From contig CM055109.1 of the NCBI GenBank assembly GCA_029204225.1, positions 22,222,422 to 22,286,421 of the forward strand: DNA of 64,000 nt, read 5' to 3'. Shown here piece by piece: positions 12,296 through 22,297 of this stretch. This DNA is from Diphasiastrum complanatum. Its lineage: Eukaryota > Streptophyta > Lycopodiopsida > Lycopodiales > Lycopodiaceae. The notes under the pieces were generated by a model. The model did no database searches, was not told where the DNA came from, and was given only the letters and a program-made list of their open reading frames with translations. How positions within the stretch are numbered: the stretch's first letter is position 1; each line of letters starts with the position of its first letter. The position numbers were made by a program, and so were the translations under genes.

Positions 12296-13783
12296 ATAGG
12301 ATATTAGCCTTGTGCCAACGAGATGTAATACAGAGGCCACTCATTATTCTTTGGGAAATTCCATAGTCCTCGAGAGATTTGCTTTGTGTGGCCACAACAT
12401 ATATATATCATCTTTAGAAACAAGCGTTTAAATGATAAAAAACCATGTCATAAGCTACACAACATCAGTCTCATCTATGCAATAATGTCTAAATGATGCA
12501 TTAAATTTGTGTAAATTTGATCTTGACTTTTTCATTGGCACATTTGTGTTTTACATATTACACTATCTGAAATCGTTTTATGGAACATTTTGCTAATCAT
12601 TTCTCTCACTAGTTCCACCTATTATTACAACAAAGATTAGACCCTTTGACTTAGAGGAGGAAAATCTTTGGCTCCTTCGTCAAATTCCCCCCCTCTAATT
12701 GAGCAATTCTTCATAGACTGCCTTCCCACTTTTTGCCAAATCCAAATGTTCATTGTCTACCAAGCAAAACTTGTCCCTTTTTCAAATCCAAGAAATAACT
12801 ACTCCACTTCTTCTTTTTTCCATAGATCCCTCAAGTAGTTGTTTTGAGAATCAATTAAATCTAATAAGTTTTTACTCTTTGGTATTGAGTCTATAGGCAA
12901 TTATGATTTATTATGAAAGTATGTTGGTTCTTCTTTGAAATTTTTATCAAGAAGATCTTTTGTGGGCAATCCTAAAGTGTTAAAACAATCTAGTTTTCTT
13001 CAAATAGGCTTCTTAAGACTCAAGTGCATAAGTTATTAAGTACACTCATTGTGAAATATTATACAAATCTCAACTTGATGATTCTAGGCCTCAAGCCTAT
13101 GTCAATTATTGTAGGATTCCACCCTACATTCAAATATTCACAATGGGCCTTCAAGCTTGTGAATGGATCTATGTGCTATAATGGTAAATTGTGTAAAATG
13201 CAATTTTAGGCCAAGAGAGATCCAAAATCTGGCACTTCCTCTACATGTGGATAAGGTTTCTAGAAATTACCAAATTTCAGTGATGCATATCAATCATCTC
13301 TTATTCATCACACTTCTAGAGGCAATATATATAACTGATTTTGATTCATGACTAAATTTATGGAAAAAGGAGATGGCTCATATCTAGCCTAAAATCATTG
13401 AATCTAGATTACCTAATGTGAGGCCCAAACAAGTACGATTAGGTGCTCATTTCATTTCTAAAGTAGCTCGCTTGAAGCAATATTTAGGTTCTTGGCAGAT
13501 TTTTTTCTACCTCATTTCTATCTTTGTGAGTACCTAAGTCATGAGGATATAGGGTGGTCATAAATCTATGATAAATTGATGTTGTAGATGTGATTGTGTT
13601 TTTTATTGTTACAATATTAGATTTCTAGCTTTCTAGGTTTGTAGGTGCATGCAAGTCATAGAAATTGATTCATTCTCAAGATCCAAGTGTAGGTTGGTAT
13701 TGCACCAAAGTGAGTCTTGTGCATGCTCAACTTCTTGGAGATGAAAATCAAAAGCAAGGGTACATGATTTGCCTCTTGTCTTA
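12296..13783. other. No gene recognised
   Basis: AT-rich sequence without transposon motifs. The two short ORFs at 13024-13351 overlap in different frames and look like chance. Confidence 0.5.
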
Positions 13784-14014
<231 letters not shown>

Positions 14015-15559
14015 ATATATTGTCACTCATGTTGTGGATCATACAAAAAGTAGTGATCTCAAAACTGTTACCGTTGTTAGAGTAAAAATAGATTTATTGT
14101 ACTTGAGGTCCAATGAGGACCAGTTGTACATAATAGTGACTTCTTACTCAACAAAATTAGTCAGCAGGACGTGTCTTGTAAGTGGAAACTAGTTCATGTA
14201 GGGATTGCCACCAAAATGAAGTGCATGTATAGTCTTTCTAGTGATAAGATAACATAGCATGCGTTTTTGAAAATATGTTTAAACCATTGAAGAGAATTTC
14301 ACAAATAGGATTAATACCGTAAAAAAATTGGCACTATTGGAGCTTTAGAGCATTGATTTAGGCATATGGAGGTTTATCGAAGTTAAAATTGGAAGTTAAA
14401 AGTTTTCCACATCATCAAATGACATTCAAATCAATTAAAAACTAAGTAGATTGCAATGAATTTTCTGGAAAAATTGCACTAGGATTGTAGCGGCCTTTCC
14501 ACCTATCACGCAATAGTTTGCTCAATTCGAACAAGCTGCTACTTCCTCCCATCCATGCATAGATGACGCTATTGTGTAGCTTGAACCTTGCCAAAAAAAA
14601 TTTCAAAACTCTCCTCTTTCACCACCTATAATTACCCACGTGACTCCTCCCCACACATCACCCTCCATTGAGACTTTTTACCAAACTCTTGTCATAAAAA
14701 GAAAAGGATGCTCAATAGAGAAAGAGTGCATTCGATTAGATGCTATTATCGGGCTTTGTGGAAATGACCTTCTTCAAATACATGAGTATGCCTATCAAAT
14801 TCGAACAAAACTATTACGACAATTTTCATGTTCAATTTTATTTGATTCTAACTTTGAAACCATCATAATCATTAGATTGATTTCATAGACAAACATAACA
14901 AAGTAAATATTGTTGTATTGAAGTACTTGATAGTTCAGACAACACTGTAAGAGAACATAATCAAATTACAATAGAGCAACGAAGTATTCATTTATTCTAG
15001 CATAATATTGAACACAATAAAACTGTATGATTGATTCAGTAAGTCGTATTTACAAATTAGATGAATCGCGAGCACATATCAATGGTGGATGCAACCATGT
15101 ATTTGAAACTAACTCTAAGTATCTCTCTTGCTAAGGTAGTGCATGTCACTGTCCAGGTAGTTAGCAAGCATGGATGTCACTATCCTGGTAAGTGGTAGTC
15201 GTGGTTGTCACTATCTAGACAAATGGTGACGTAGTTGCAGTCATTGTCAAGGTACTTGCAAAGTAGCAAGAGTGGCTAGTATAGTTGACTAGCTTCATTT
15301 TGAGTGGTACCATGTCAGTAGTCGAATTTAACAGTTTTTGAATTTGAATCGAGGTCAAATAGTTGAAGCTTGTCAAGGGTTCAAATGCTCGATTTGAAAA
15401 TTGTTCGAATTGATCATTCGAGCATCAGTCAACAGTTTGACTCAATTGCCTTTGACGGTTTGACTATTGCGTAGGTAACTATCTTCAAATCTCATGTATT
15501 TCTACAGAGTATATGATAACGCGAGCAAATATGTAGCAACATGAATGAATCGAGATTAA
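14015..15559. other. No gene recognised
   Basis: AT-rich. Around 15145-15285 a short phrase, TGTCACTATCC or a variant, recurs about four times at irregular spacing, a decayed tandem repeat. An 82-codon ORF at 14640-14888 has no recognisable similarity. Confidence 0.45.
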
Positions 15560-15795
15560 CAATGGGATTTAGGAAGAAAAGGAGACTAAATTTGACACAT
15601 CCAAGCTTAGTGCCTTAGTGAAAATATCTATTGTCATGTTTTGCATTGGAAAATACTCCAAGATTATTTCCTCGTTGAGAACTTTGCTTCTGACATAGTG
15701 ATACTTCATTCAATGTGCTTACTCTTGGAATAAAACATAGGATTAGCTAATAAAGCAATAGCACTTTGATTATCACAAAAAACAATTGTCAAAGC
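15560..15795 (-). pseudogene. Copia RNase H remnant
   Basis: On the minus strand the segment reads FCDNQSAIALLANP, SKSKHIE and then, after frame changes, IFTKAL, which are the conserved landmarks of the copia RNase H domain and pol end. Several frameshifts and stops are present. It is a short orphan fragment; neither an LTR nor the rest of pol is recognisable beside it. Confidence 0.75.
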
Positions 15796-16186
15796 ATAAT
15801 GTTATTAGAAGATTTTTTATAAAAATTTATACGTGAATTTTCTAACAAGTTCTAGTTGTTAGGACATTCAAAAGTGGAATCATAGCCTTGAGACTACTGC
15901 GAGTGTCGATAAGAAGACTGACAAGGGAGCTCCATATTCCACATCTACCTGGAGCATCAGCACTAATGAAGTTGACAAGTAGTGCACTGGTTAACAAGCA
16001 AAACTGAAGCCCACCAGTGCATTGTGAAAGATTCAACTAGTTTCATGATATTTGCTATATTTCCATATTTGGCATATTGAGGCCAACTTTGTTTTTAGAC
16101 TTCGAGATTGACTTTTCAAGGTTCATTAGTCTAAATGTCATCTGAATAAATACTTTTTGAAAGTGAGAGAAAGATAGAAGGCGAGT
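15796..16186. other. No gene recognised
   Basis: Possibly more decayed retrotransposon sequence, but nothing specific can be read. Confidence 0.4.
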
Positions 16187-16270
16187 TTTGAGTAGATTCA
16201 AATTTGAACTTTGGGTACATTATTGAACTTTGAGTAGATTCAAATTTGAACTTTGGGTACATTATTGAAT
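16187..16270 (+). repeat. 42-bp tandem duplication
   Basis: Two nearly identical copies of a 42-bp unit containing GTAGATTCAAATTTGAACTT (offset 42 bp), about 70 bp before the LTR TATA box. Such duplications in LTR U3 regions can alter promoter strength; that is inference. Confidence 0.93.
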
Positions 16271-16716
16271 CTAGACCCAAAAATAGTAGGGTTAGCATTT
16301 TGGAGGGAAAGCCAAGTGGACAAATAGGGTTTGGACCTTCTATAAAAGGATGTAACTCGTGGAGAGAGTCACTCTTCTCTCTTCTCTATCTCATTTCATG
16401 TTATACATGGTTCTCTTGGGTTCCACTATCCATTAGTGCACTATACTTGTGATTGCATGCAATTTTATGTGTAGAATGATCTATAATTGTTATTTTTGGA
16501 TCTACATGTGTGAAATACAGTAGCTTGCTGGTTTTGTATGGACAACAATAGTACTTTATCATTTCATTCAAGTTTGATCAAGTTCTATTAGTGTTTGCAT
16601 CTCATTTTGTGTGTAGATGCTGATTTTTCTACATTGGTGAGATTGGTAGTGTATTTCTCTTTCTAACCAATGGTCTTTCAAGTTGATTGGATTTTAAGGA
16701 TCTGAAAACTTTCACA
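16271..16716 (+). mobile_element. 5' LTR (right part) of a copia element
   Basis: The right end GAAAACTTTCACA at 16716 is followed by a degenerate primer-binding site and about 0.6 kb downstream by copia gag. Its last 150-170 bp match 42144-42310 in inverted orientation, where the sequence again begins exactly at TGTGAAAGTTTTC, so the terminus is well supported. A TATA box is at 16341. The left boundary is not defined and may include the 42-bp duplication. Confidence 0.7.
16341..16349 (+). promoter_or_regulatory. LTR TATA box
   Basis: TATAAAAGG, a near-consensus TATA box inside the LTR. It would start the retrotransposon RNA roughly 30 bp downstream. Confidence 0.7.
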
Positions 16717-16730
16717 TACTATTAGAGCTT
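16717..16730 (+). other. Degenerate primer-binding site
   Basis: TACTATTAGAGCTT follows the LTR end directly. It corresponds to TGGTATCAGAGC, complementary to initiator-Met tRNA, with several substitutions. Confidence 0.6.
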
Positions 16731-17315
16731 GTGTTTCAGGTTATGAAGGAGGAAATCAGATCTATCAATGATTTGGTGAAGATATCAAGTCTAGAGCATG
16801 CTAGAGGGGATTCTACACCAAAATCAAGTTTTTTGCTTTTGTGGATTGGATCTTTTGTAGATCAAAATCCTATATAGGTCCATAAACTTGATTCCGATTT
16901 TTTATTTCACATACTGGATTTGGCCAATTTTTGGATCATTAGATCAGCCTAAGTGATGGCTAATAGATTGCATAATCAAATATTCAACATTTGCATGTAG
17001 ATTTTGGAATAGTCAATTTTTTGTGATTTTGTCAAAACCCCAATTTTGATTGGATCTCTAGATAGTGAGTTTGATGGACTTCATTTGAGTGTGTTTCAAT
17101 CTTAGGAAGTGGCAAAAATCATTAGATTGAGGTTAGATCATAGGTTAATCAAGATTCCATGATTGTATGTGTTGATTTGCCTGGCATAAGTGCTAGAAGA
17201 GAATTTGTGAGATAGTTTCAAATCTTGGTGATTTCTTTTGAAAGCATTTGTTGTTGTTCAAAGGAGTGCTTTGTGCATTGAAATAGGTTGAAAAAGAAGA
17301 TCAGGTCATTGCTAC
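16731..17315 (+). other. Copia untranslated leader
   Basis: Between the primer site and the gag ATG at 17316. No other feature seen. Confidence 0.55.
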
Positions 17316-18038
17316 ATGGCACCCTCAATTGGAGTCATGTTGGAAGCCAATGATAGGCTTACCTAAGTAGCTATTCATTGTGGAAAGTGAGGATGGAGTC
17401 ACGTCTTGAGATGAATGATGTTTTGGATACTGTTGTAGGTTTGGAGGAGAGATCAGCAACACAACAATATCAAGTGAGGTATGACAAGAGGGCCAAGAAT
17501 GCTCTACACATGATAAAAATGAATGTTACCAATGAGCTTCTCAAGGAAGTTGGTAAGTGCACGTCATCTTTGAGCTTGGAATTCATTAAAGAAGCTTTAT
17601 GAATCCAAGTCTACTTCTAGAGTGTCGACTCTAAGAAGGCAAATCTTTTATTGTTTGCAAAACAATGAAGAAAGTCCAAGTACCTTTGTTTTGAGGATGA
17701 AAGCATTGAATGATGAGTTGGCTTACATTGATGAAAGCATTAAGGAAGGAGAGCTTATTCAAGTAATTCCTAGTGGCTTGTTGGATGCTCATGCTAACAT
17801 TGTTCAAAGTATTTCTATTCAAAAGACCTTGCCAAGTTTGTTGGATCTTCAAGAGATCTTGATCAATGAGGAATATAGGCTTCAAGCAAGAGGTGGATCT
17901 ACATCGACACTTCAAGAGGAAGCTATGATCACAAAGGGCAAATTCAAGGGCAAAACCAAAAGTAAGTGGTTTAAAGGGCAAGATCAAGTGGATGCTTCTT
18001 CAAGTGGCAAAAAGAAGAATAGATCAAAGATCAAGTAG
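17316..18038 (+). pseudogene. Copia gag (UBN2-type), truncated
   Basis: The nucleocapsid-precursor gene of a copia element. It opens MAPSIGVMLEANDRL, then after a frame change near 17365 reads LWKVRMES and HMIKMNVTNELLKEVG, the UBN2-type gag signature. A second frame change near 17585 leads to LYESKSTSR, LRRQIFYCLQ and a Lys-rich tail. The CCHC zinc knuckle expected next is missing: the frame stops at 18038 and the multi-gene block begins. A related gag on the minus strand at 30.8-31.4 kb confirms the family. Confidence 0.88.
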
Positions 18039-18250
18039 ATTAGAGCCATATCCTCTACCATATTTTTTGAGTGAGGAATGGATTTCTCCTGATGCATCAA
18101 TTCGAAAGTTTTCGATCTAGACTATATATTGATATTCAAAGTATATTAAAATGTAGCACTGGATCAAAGAATAATAGATTAAGTTAGTATCTACCTTTTG
18201 CTATTTTTGCTGATTTTTGTTCCAAATGCAATGTTTGGAGAACAAAAACA

Positions 18251-18796
18251 ATGTTTATTTGTAAGGACTTGAGTGCTAATATAATCGCCAAGTTGTTGGA
18301 TGATGGTTGGGATACAAAACAAAATCAGCAAGTTGAGTGCAGAGTGTGTTACTCATCCATGACATTTAGATATCACATCGAAAAACAAATGTTCACTTTG
18401 CTACTGTATTATAGAAGATGGATTAAATACAAAAATGTTTGGAAGCCACTTGATCAAGATTTTGGTATAAACCCTCAAGAGCAACTTCAGATAACAGTGA
18501 AAAGAAATGACAACATTCTTGCAATGGTTGAGGTCGAGGAAAATTGGTGTCTCAATTACATTCGATCAGAACTAGACATGTTGCAATTCGATCTACCTCA
18601 ATGCTATCAATTTCGATTGAATGGTGTAAGGTACATTATGTCATATAAAAATATTTCTTTTTTTCTATTTCTAAGTGAATCAGTTTCATAAAATATATTA
18701 GCTAAAACAATTTCTCTTGTGCAGATAAGAGTAAGGCAGGAAGAGCATATAAAATGCAAAGATATTGAAACATCCATCGAAATTGAAGATCCATAA
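18251..18796 (+). CDS. Two-exon gene of unknown family (first gene of the block)
   Basis: Exon 1 at 18251-18625 (125 codons) ends in a good donor, GGT|GTAAGG. A 99-base intron ends at TTGTGCAG (18724). Exon 2 at 18725-18794 continues in the same phase for 23 codons to a TAA at 18794-18796, giving about 148 residues. Exon 1 has CRVCYSS and YYRRWIKYKNVWKPL motifs and an acidic, regular segment VEVEENWCLNYIRSELDML followed by YQFRLNG, and exon 2 adds IRVRQEEHIK; the pattern resembles a small beta-grasp (ubiquitin-like) domain, a weak suggestion only. The matched splice phases argue for a real gene. An upstream exon may be missing, because the first ATG gives no typical amino terminus. It is transcribed toward the protease gene on the opposite strand. 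Confidence 0.5.
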
Positions 18797-18889
18797 ATTA
18801 TGAGCTATGAAATTTTGTATTATGTAATACAGTTTTTTGTATACATCATTTTTGAAAATATATGAACCACTTTTTCTATGACGCTCTTT

Positions 18890-19012
18890 CATTTATATGA
18901 TCTCCATTTCCATGGTGCAAAACACAATGTAATTGCAACTGGACAATATGAGTTTTCGATAACAAGATTCATTGTCTCATGTAGGAAATACATTATCTCC
19001 ACTGGGGAGATC
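18890..19012 (-). pseudogene. Duplicated terminal exon of the protease gene
   Basis: On the minus strand this reads ISPVEIMYFLHETMNLVIEN followed by SY, clearly related to VSPMEIMHFNQETIELVIEN plus SY in the exon at 19395-19538. Both follow an AAG acceptor-like end. It lies about 525 bp beyond the first copy and has a different carboxyl end. It is either a tandem exon duplication or a remnant of a second gene copy. Confidence 0.6.
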
Positions 19013-19800
19013 TTCAGCCACTTGAACTCCAGTGACTACATATATCAAATCGACGCTTGTCCTTGTTGAAGTCTCGTATACATTGGTTGTATTTTTTAAC
19101 TTCATTGCCTTGGTCTGTATTGTCCTTGTCTTGGCATATTTGGATATGTTCAGATGATGATCTGATCAAAGCTTTGCTACAACAAATCTAAGTGAACTAC
19201 AAGGCAGACCAAGGCTATGAAAAACAAACATGTCGAAAAACTGTAAAAATTAAAGATGAATGAATCATAATCTGAATCAATAACAGGAAAACAAACAAGT
19301 AAGAACAACCATAAAAAATTATAAATATATTTCTATTAAAAAATTTTGTAGATGTGTCTCATCCACATCAAATGAGATGAATTTTTTATCTGTATCAACT
19401 ATCTATGATCTCTAAATCCATTTCTCCAGTTGGAAGTAATTTGGGTGAAGAACACTCTGCCACTACAACTGGATATGAATTTTCGATCACAAGCTCTATG
19501 GTCTCCTGATTGAAGTGCATTATCTCCATTGGAGAGACCTTCGGGCATTTAAATTGAAAAAAACATAAACACAGTTGAATGTTATTAATCAAAGATTAGT
19601 TATTAGGAATTTGATTATGAAAAAAATACAAAAACATAATTAAATGTTATTAATTGAAGATTACCTCTTCTAAATTAGGAAGTCCATCATGTAGTGCAAG
19701 CCAATTAAAAAAGTGTTTGGCGTTGCATACCGTATACCAACCACAACTTATAGAATCAACCTGTTGGGAAGACTGCAGTATCAAAATTTTAACATTATGA

Positions 19801-19871
19801 GATATCGGATCAACGCGCAAGATGCTATAATAAAATCAACAACGAGAACAAGCGCGCATCGAACCAATATC
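19801..19871. repeat. Spaced inverted repeat A
   Basis: Left arm GATATCGGATCAACGCGCA (19801-19819), 31-bp spacer, right arm GCGCGCATCGAACCAATATC ending at 19871. It lies in the intron between protease exons E2 and E3. Confidence 0.85.
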
Positions 19872-19886
19872 CAAAAAATATTGTTT

Positions 19887-19958
19887 GAATATCGGATCAG
19901 CGCGCACGATTTGAAAAGAAACCAAACAATAATTACAAGGACGCGTCGAACCGATATC
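19887..19958. repeat. Spaced inverted repeat B
   Basis: Left arm GAATATCGGATCAGCGCGCA (19887-19906), 34-bp spacer, right arm ACGCGTCGAACCGATATC (19941-19958). It lies in the same intron, 87 bp after unit A. Confidence 0.85.
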
Positions 19959-20289
19959 GATAAATTTTTACCTTTGCATCAACATTTTCGTATATGCTAT
20001 TGCATTAGGTACTAGAAAGAGTTCTTGTATTTTCTGGATATGGCTCTTGGCAATTTTGTGTGTGTGGTAAATAGAGTTCATCTTTAAATAAACTGGATTA
20101 CACACACCCACATCATTGACGTATAAGGACAACACATATAAGCTCCAATGATCACTACAATCAGAAAATAATAAATATATGAGAATCAATGTGAAATCAA
20201 AATTCATATGAAAAATTAAACTTAATAAAATCTGAAAAAAATACACTTACTTTGTTATGTATGGGAGCACAAGAATTAGAGTCCTCAGT

Positions 20290-21078
20290 CTGACGTATTA
20301 GAACATATCATTGTGCAGATGTTTGAAATCAGGGAAGTCAAATGTAGCCATGAATTGAAGGAGAAACAATGCTACATCTATAAACAATGGGGTTTGGAAA
20401 AACTCCATCCAGTACTGAATGGACCACCTCCTACATTGTCACCTAACATTTTATCTCTACTTTCTAATTCAATTGTATCTAATTTAGAAAGGGGAAGACC
20501 AGCATTGGTCTTCGGCATCTTAAAACTATATCTTGGACCTAAAGCTTTAAAAATGTGTTCAATAATTGGTCATACTGTACATATTGAGGAGTATTTACAA
20601 AGGCGAGTGCAGGGGGTGACAGAAGTAATAAAGATAAACCACAAAAAGAATTGTCATTCAAAATTGATTCTACCTTTACATATACAAAATCATCTAAATC
20701 ATTTCCTAGAACAGGAGGCAAAAAACTAATATTTATGGGAGTAGGAGGAGACAGAGATTTTGAAGGAGGAGGAGATTTATTAGGAGAGGAAGATCTAGCA
20801 AGAGAAGTTAATAATAATGGAGTTCTAGGAGGAGAAGAAAGAGACTTGGGAGGAGATTGCCTAGCAAATATAATCTCATTTAGAGCAGATGGCTTTGAAA
20901 AATCCCTCACTTTATTAGAAGGGTCATGAGACCTCCTCTTCTTTGAAACACTCTCGTTCTTTATACGAATAACAAGTTGGGATGGTTGAGATTGCTTTCG
21001 TTTTCTCCTCTCTGAATCTTGTTTTGGAGGAGAGGAAGTAGCACATCTAAAGTACTTTGCAAATTTGTCATATGTGTC
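20290..21078 (-). pseudogene. Basic Ser/Pro-rich region between the H3-like and protease segments
   Basis: Directly after the TAG that ends the H3-like segment, the same frame stays open on the minus strand to about 20539. It opens DTYDKFAKYFRCATSS, is rich in Lys/Arg (ERRKRKQS, SKKRRSHD), then becomes a Ser/Pro-repeat stretch (SPPKSLSSPPRTPLL and SPNKSPPPSKSLSPPTP) and ends acidic (GNDLDDFVYVK) at a possible AAG|GTAGAA donor. Farther on, a second open stretch (about 20543-20380) reads IFKALGPRYSFKMPK and KLDTIELESRDKMLGDN before a stop. This could be the upstream part of the protease domain. The region is low complexity and its function is unknown; it is treated as a linker because frame and strand agree on both sides. 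Confidence 0.45.
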
Positions 21079-21464
21079 CTATAGCCTGAACACAGTGTTG
21101 AAATCCTTGGGCATGATGGTCACCCTCTTGGCATGGACAGCTGCAACAACAATATCTGAAAAACATTTCACTTGAAAATCCTCATATGCAGTGTGCAGCA
21201 CCTCTATTGTCCTTACAATCCATCTCACATCTACAGATAGACTTCTTGTAACTTGTCTGAGATGGATCTCTGTATGTGAGCTTTCGAAATCAGAAGATTA
21301 TTTGCCTTCTGTAGATTTCGAATATCCTTGAGCAAGGGTGGGTCTCGTTTTTTGCCCCTTGGCCTAGGAGGAGTTGGTGCTGGACAAGGCGGTGGTGTTG
21401 CATTTTCCTGACCCCCTCCTGTGATTGGGATTTCACCAGAGTGGACTTGTGTTATCTGCTTAGT
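21079..21464 (-). pseudogene. Histone H3-like fold
   Basis: After an acceptor ATAACACAG at 21465, the minus strand reads TKQITQVHSGE, a Gly/Pro-rich tail, then LLKDIRNLQKANNLLISKAH, which aligns with the alpha-N and alpha-1 region of histone H3. After a one-base frame change near 21235 it reads DVRWIVRTIEVLHTAYEDF (helix 2) and AVHAKRVTIMPKDF, 12 of 13 positions shared with H3 AIHAKRVTIMPKD. A TAG at 21079-21081 follows FNTVFRL. The tail is unlike canonical H3 and the body is diverged, as in centromeric-type or captured H3. The start codon was not found: a first exon should lie between the TATA box at 21705-21714 and 21480, where units C and D sit. The homology is clear; the frameshift indicates decay. 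Confidence 0.72.
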
Positions 21465-21481
21465 CTGTGTTATTAGTATCC

Positions 21482-21550
21482 AATATCGGATCAACGCGCG
21501 ATGGAGGATAACTCAGGTTTTGAGATCAGGTCGATCTCGTCCAACCAATA
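21482..21550. repeat. Spaced inverted repeat C
   Basis: Left arm AATATCGGATCAACGCGCG (21482-21500), 35-bp spacer, weak right arm CTCGTCCAACCAATA (21536-21550). It lies immediately upstream of the H3-like exon, in its leader or first intron. Confidence 0.7.
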
Positions 21551-21565
21551 CTTGAAATAAATTTA

Positions 21566-21647
21566 ATCGATAGTTGGTAGCGGATGCACGCGTGCGAGTA
21601 AAAGCTGATGGAAGGAAGTTTGCTTCGAGCGCGCTGAATCGATATCA
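21566..21647. repeat. Spaced inverted repeat D
   Basis: Extended, diverged left arm (21566-21596, containing GCACGCGTGCG), 31-bp spacer, right arm AGCGCGCTGAATCGATATCA (21628-21647). It lies between the minus-strand TATA box and unit C. Confidence 0.7.
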
Positions 21648-21704
21648 TATGGATATAAGGAACGATAAGAAATTCAAGCAAAAAAATTTCAACGTCGTCT
21701 GTTT

Positions 21705-21714
21705 GTTTATATAG
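21705..21714 (-). promoter_or_regulatory. TATA box of the H3-like/protease gene
   Basis: CTATATAAAC on the minus strand, about 250 bp before the H3-like exon. Position and sequence suit a leftward promoter. Confidence 0.5.
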
Positions 21715-22020
21715 TGAAAATCCGAAATGTTTGCAAACGTAGGGGTTTGGATGTTCGAGACTCGGATTACTTTGAGATATTTAGAGACTTGTCAATCAAA
21801 TCAAATTAAATATCAGTCTTTCTTCATGATTAGTCGATAATAACCACCACAATTAATTAAAACAAAAGTATGGTCACTTCTACAATTAATTCTACAAAAA
21901 TATGGTCACATCTACAATTTATTGCTGAAATTGACAAGGTTAAGCTATAAATATCTGACCTTTTTTATATCTAATTATAATAATTTCGAAAAATTCCAAC
22001 GGCCATTATTTCACTCAATA

Positions 22021-22087
22021 GCAAATCGACGCGCATATACTGAATGTGATAAACAGAGGGGATATTCTCATGTTGAACTGATATTGG
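22021..22087. repeat. Spaced inverted repeat E
   Basis: Left arm GCAAATCGACGCGCAT (22021-22036), 34-bp spacer, right arm TGTTGAACTGATATTGG (22071-22087), a weaker match. The flank before its left arm resembles the flank before unit F, so E and F may share an origin. Confidence 0.6.
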
Positions 22088-22100
22088 AAGATAATATGAA

Positions 22101-22175
22101 TGATCAAAGCTTGACTCGATAATTTCTCCTTAGTTGTGTATAGCATGAAGAGTCTATCGAATCAAGCTTTGATCA
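22101..22175. repeat. Spaced inverted repeat with different arms
   Basis: Arm TGATCAAAGCTTGACTCGAT plus A (22101-22121) pairs with the reverse complement at 22155-22175 with one mismatch in 21. The 33-bp spacer equals that of the CGCG units although the arms share no sequence with them. Confidence 0.85.
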
Positions 22176-22228
22176 TGCAAAATACTCTCCAATAATTTTG
22201 AAAAATTTCCAAATTTTTTCCTACAATA

Positions 22229-22297
22229 GCAATTTGATGCACGCACAGTCCAAGTGAAAAATCATTGCCTTTTCCACAGGCGCGCTGATCCGATATC
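22229..22297. repeat. Spaced inverted repeat F
   Basis: Diverged left arm GCAATTTGATGCACGCACA (22229-22247), 31-bp spacer, right arm GGCGCGCTGATCCGATATC (22279-22297). Confidence 0.75.

Larger units (their letters stand above)
19395..20289 (-). pseudogene. Ulp1/C48-type cysteine protease, carboxyl-terminal exons
   Basis: Four exons are inferred on the minus strand. E1, 20289-20251, reads LRTLILVLPYITN across the junction. E2, 20154-19972, begins DHWSLYVLSLYV, carrying the catalytic His-Trp. E3, 19772-19665, reads QQVDSISCGWYTVC, carrying the Gln oxyanion residue and the nucleophile Cys in a CG pair. E4, 19538-19395, ends at a stop. Splice signals fit (GTAAGT donor, TTGTAG, CTGCAG), and the E1/E2 phase agrees; E2/E3 phase does not if the GTAAAA donor at 19971 is used. 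The usual catalytic Asp position reads NP instead of DP. Ulp1-like proteases cleave SUMO-type isopeptide bonds and are common passengers in large plant and animal DNA transposons. The missing Asp and the uncertain phase suggest it is inactive. The upstream part probably continues into 20380-20550. Confidence 0.65.

Noticed and set aside
19040-19085. A ninth CGCG hairpin unit (TATCAAATCGACGC)
   Set aside because: Only a plausible left arm is present; the right arm is too weak to call.
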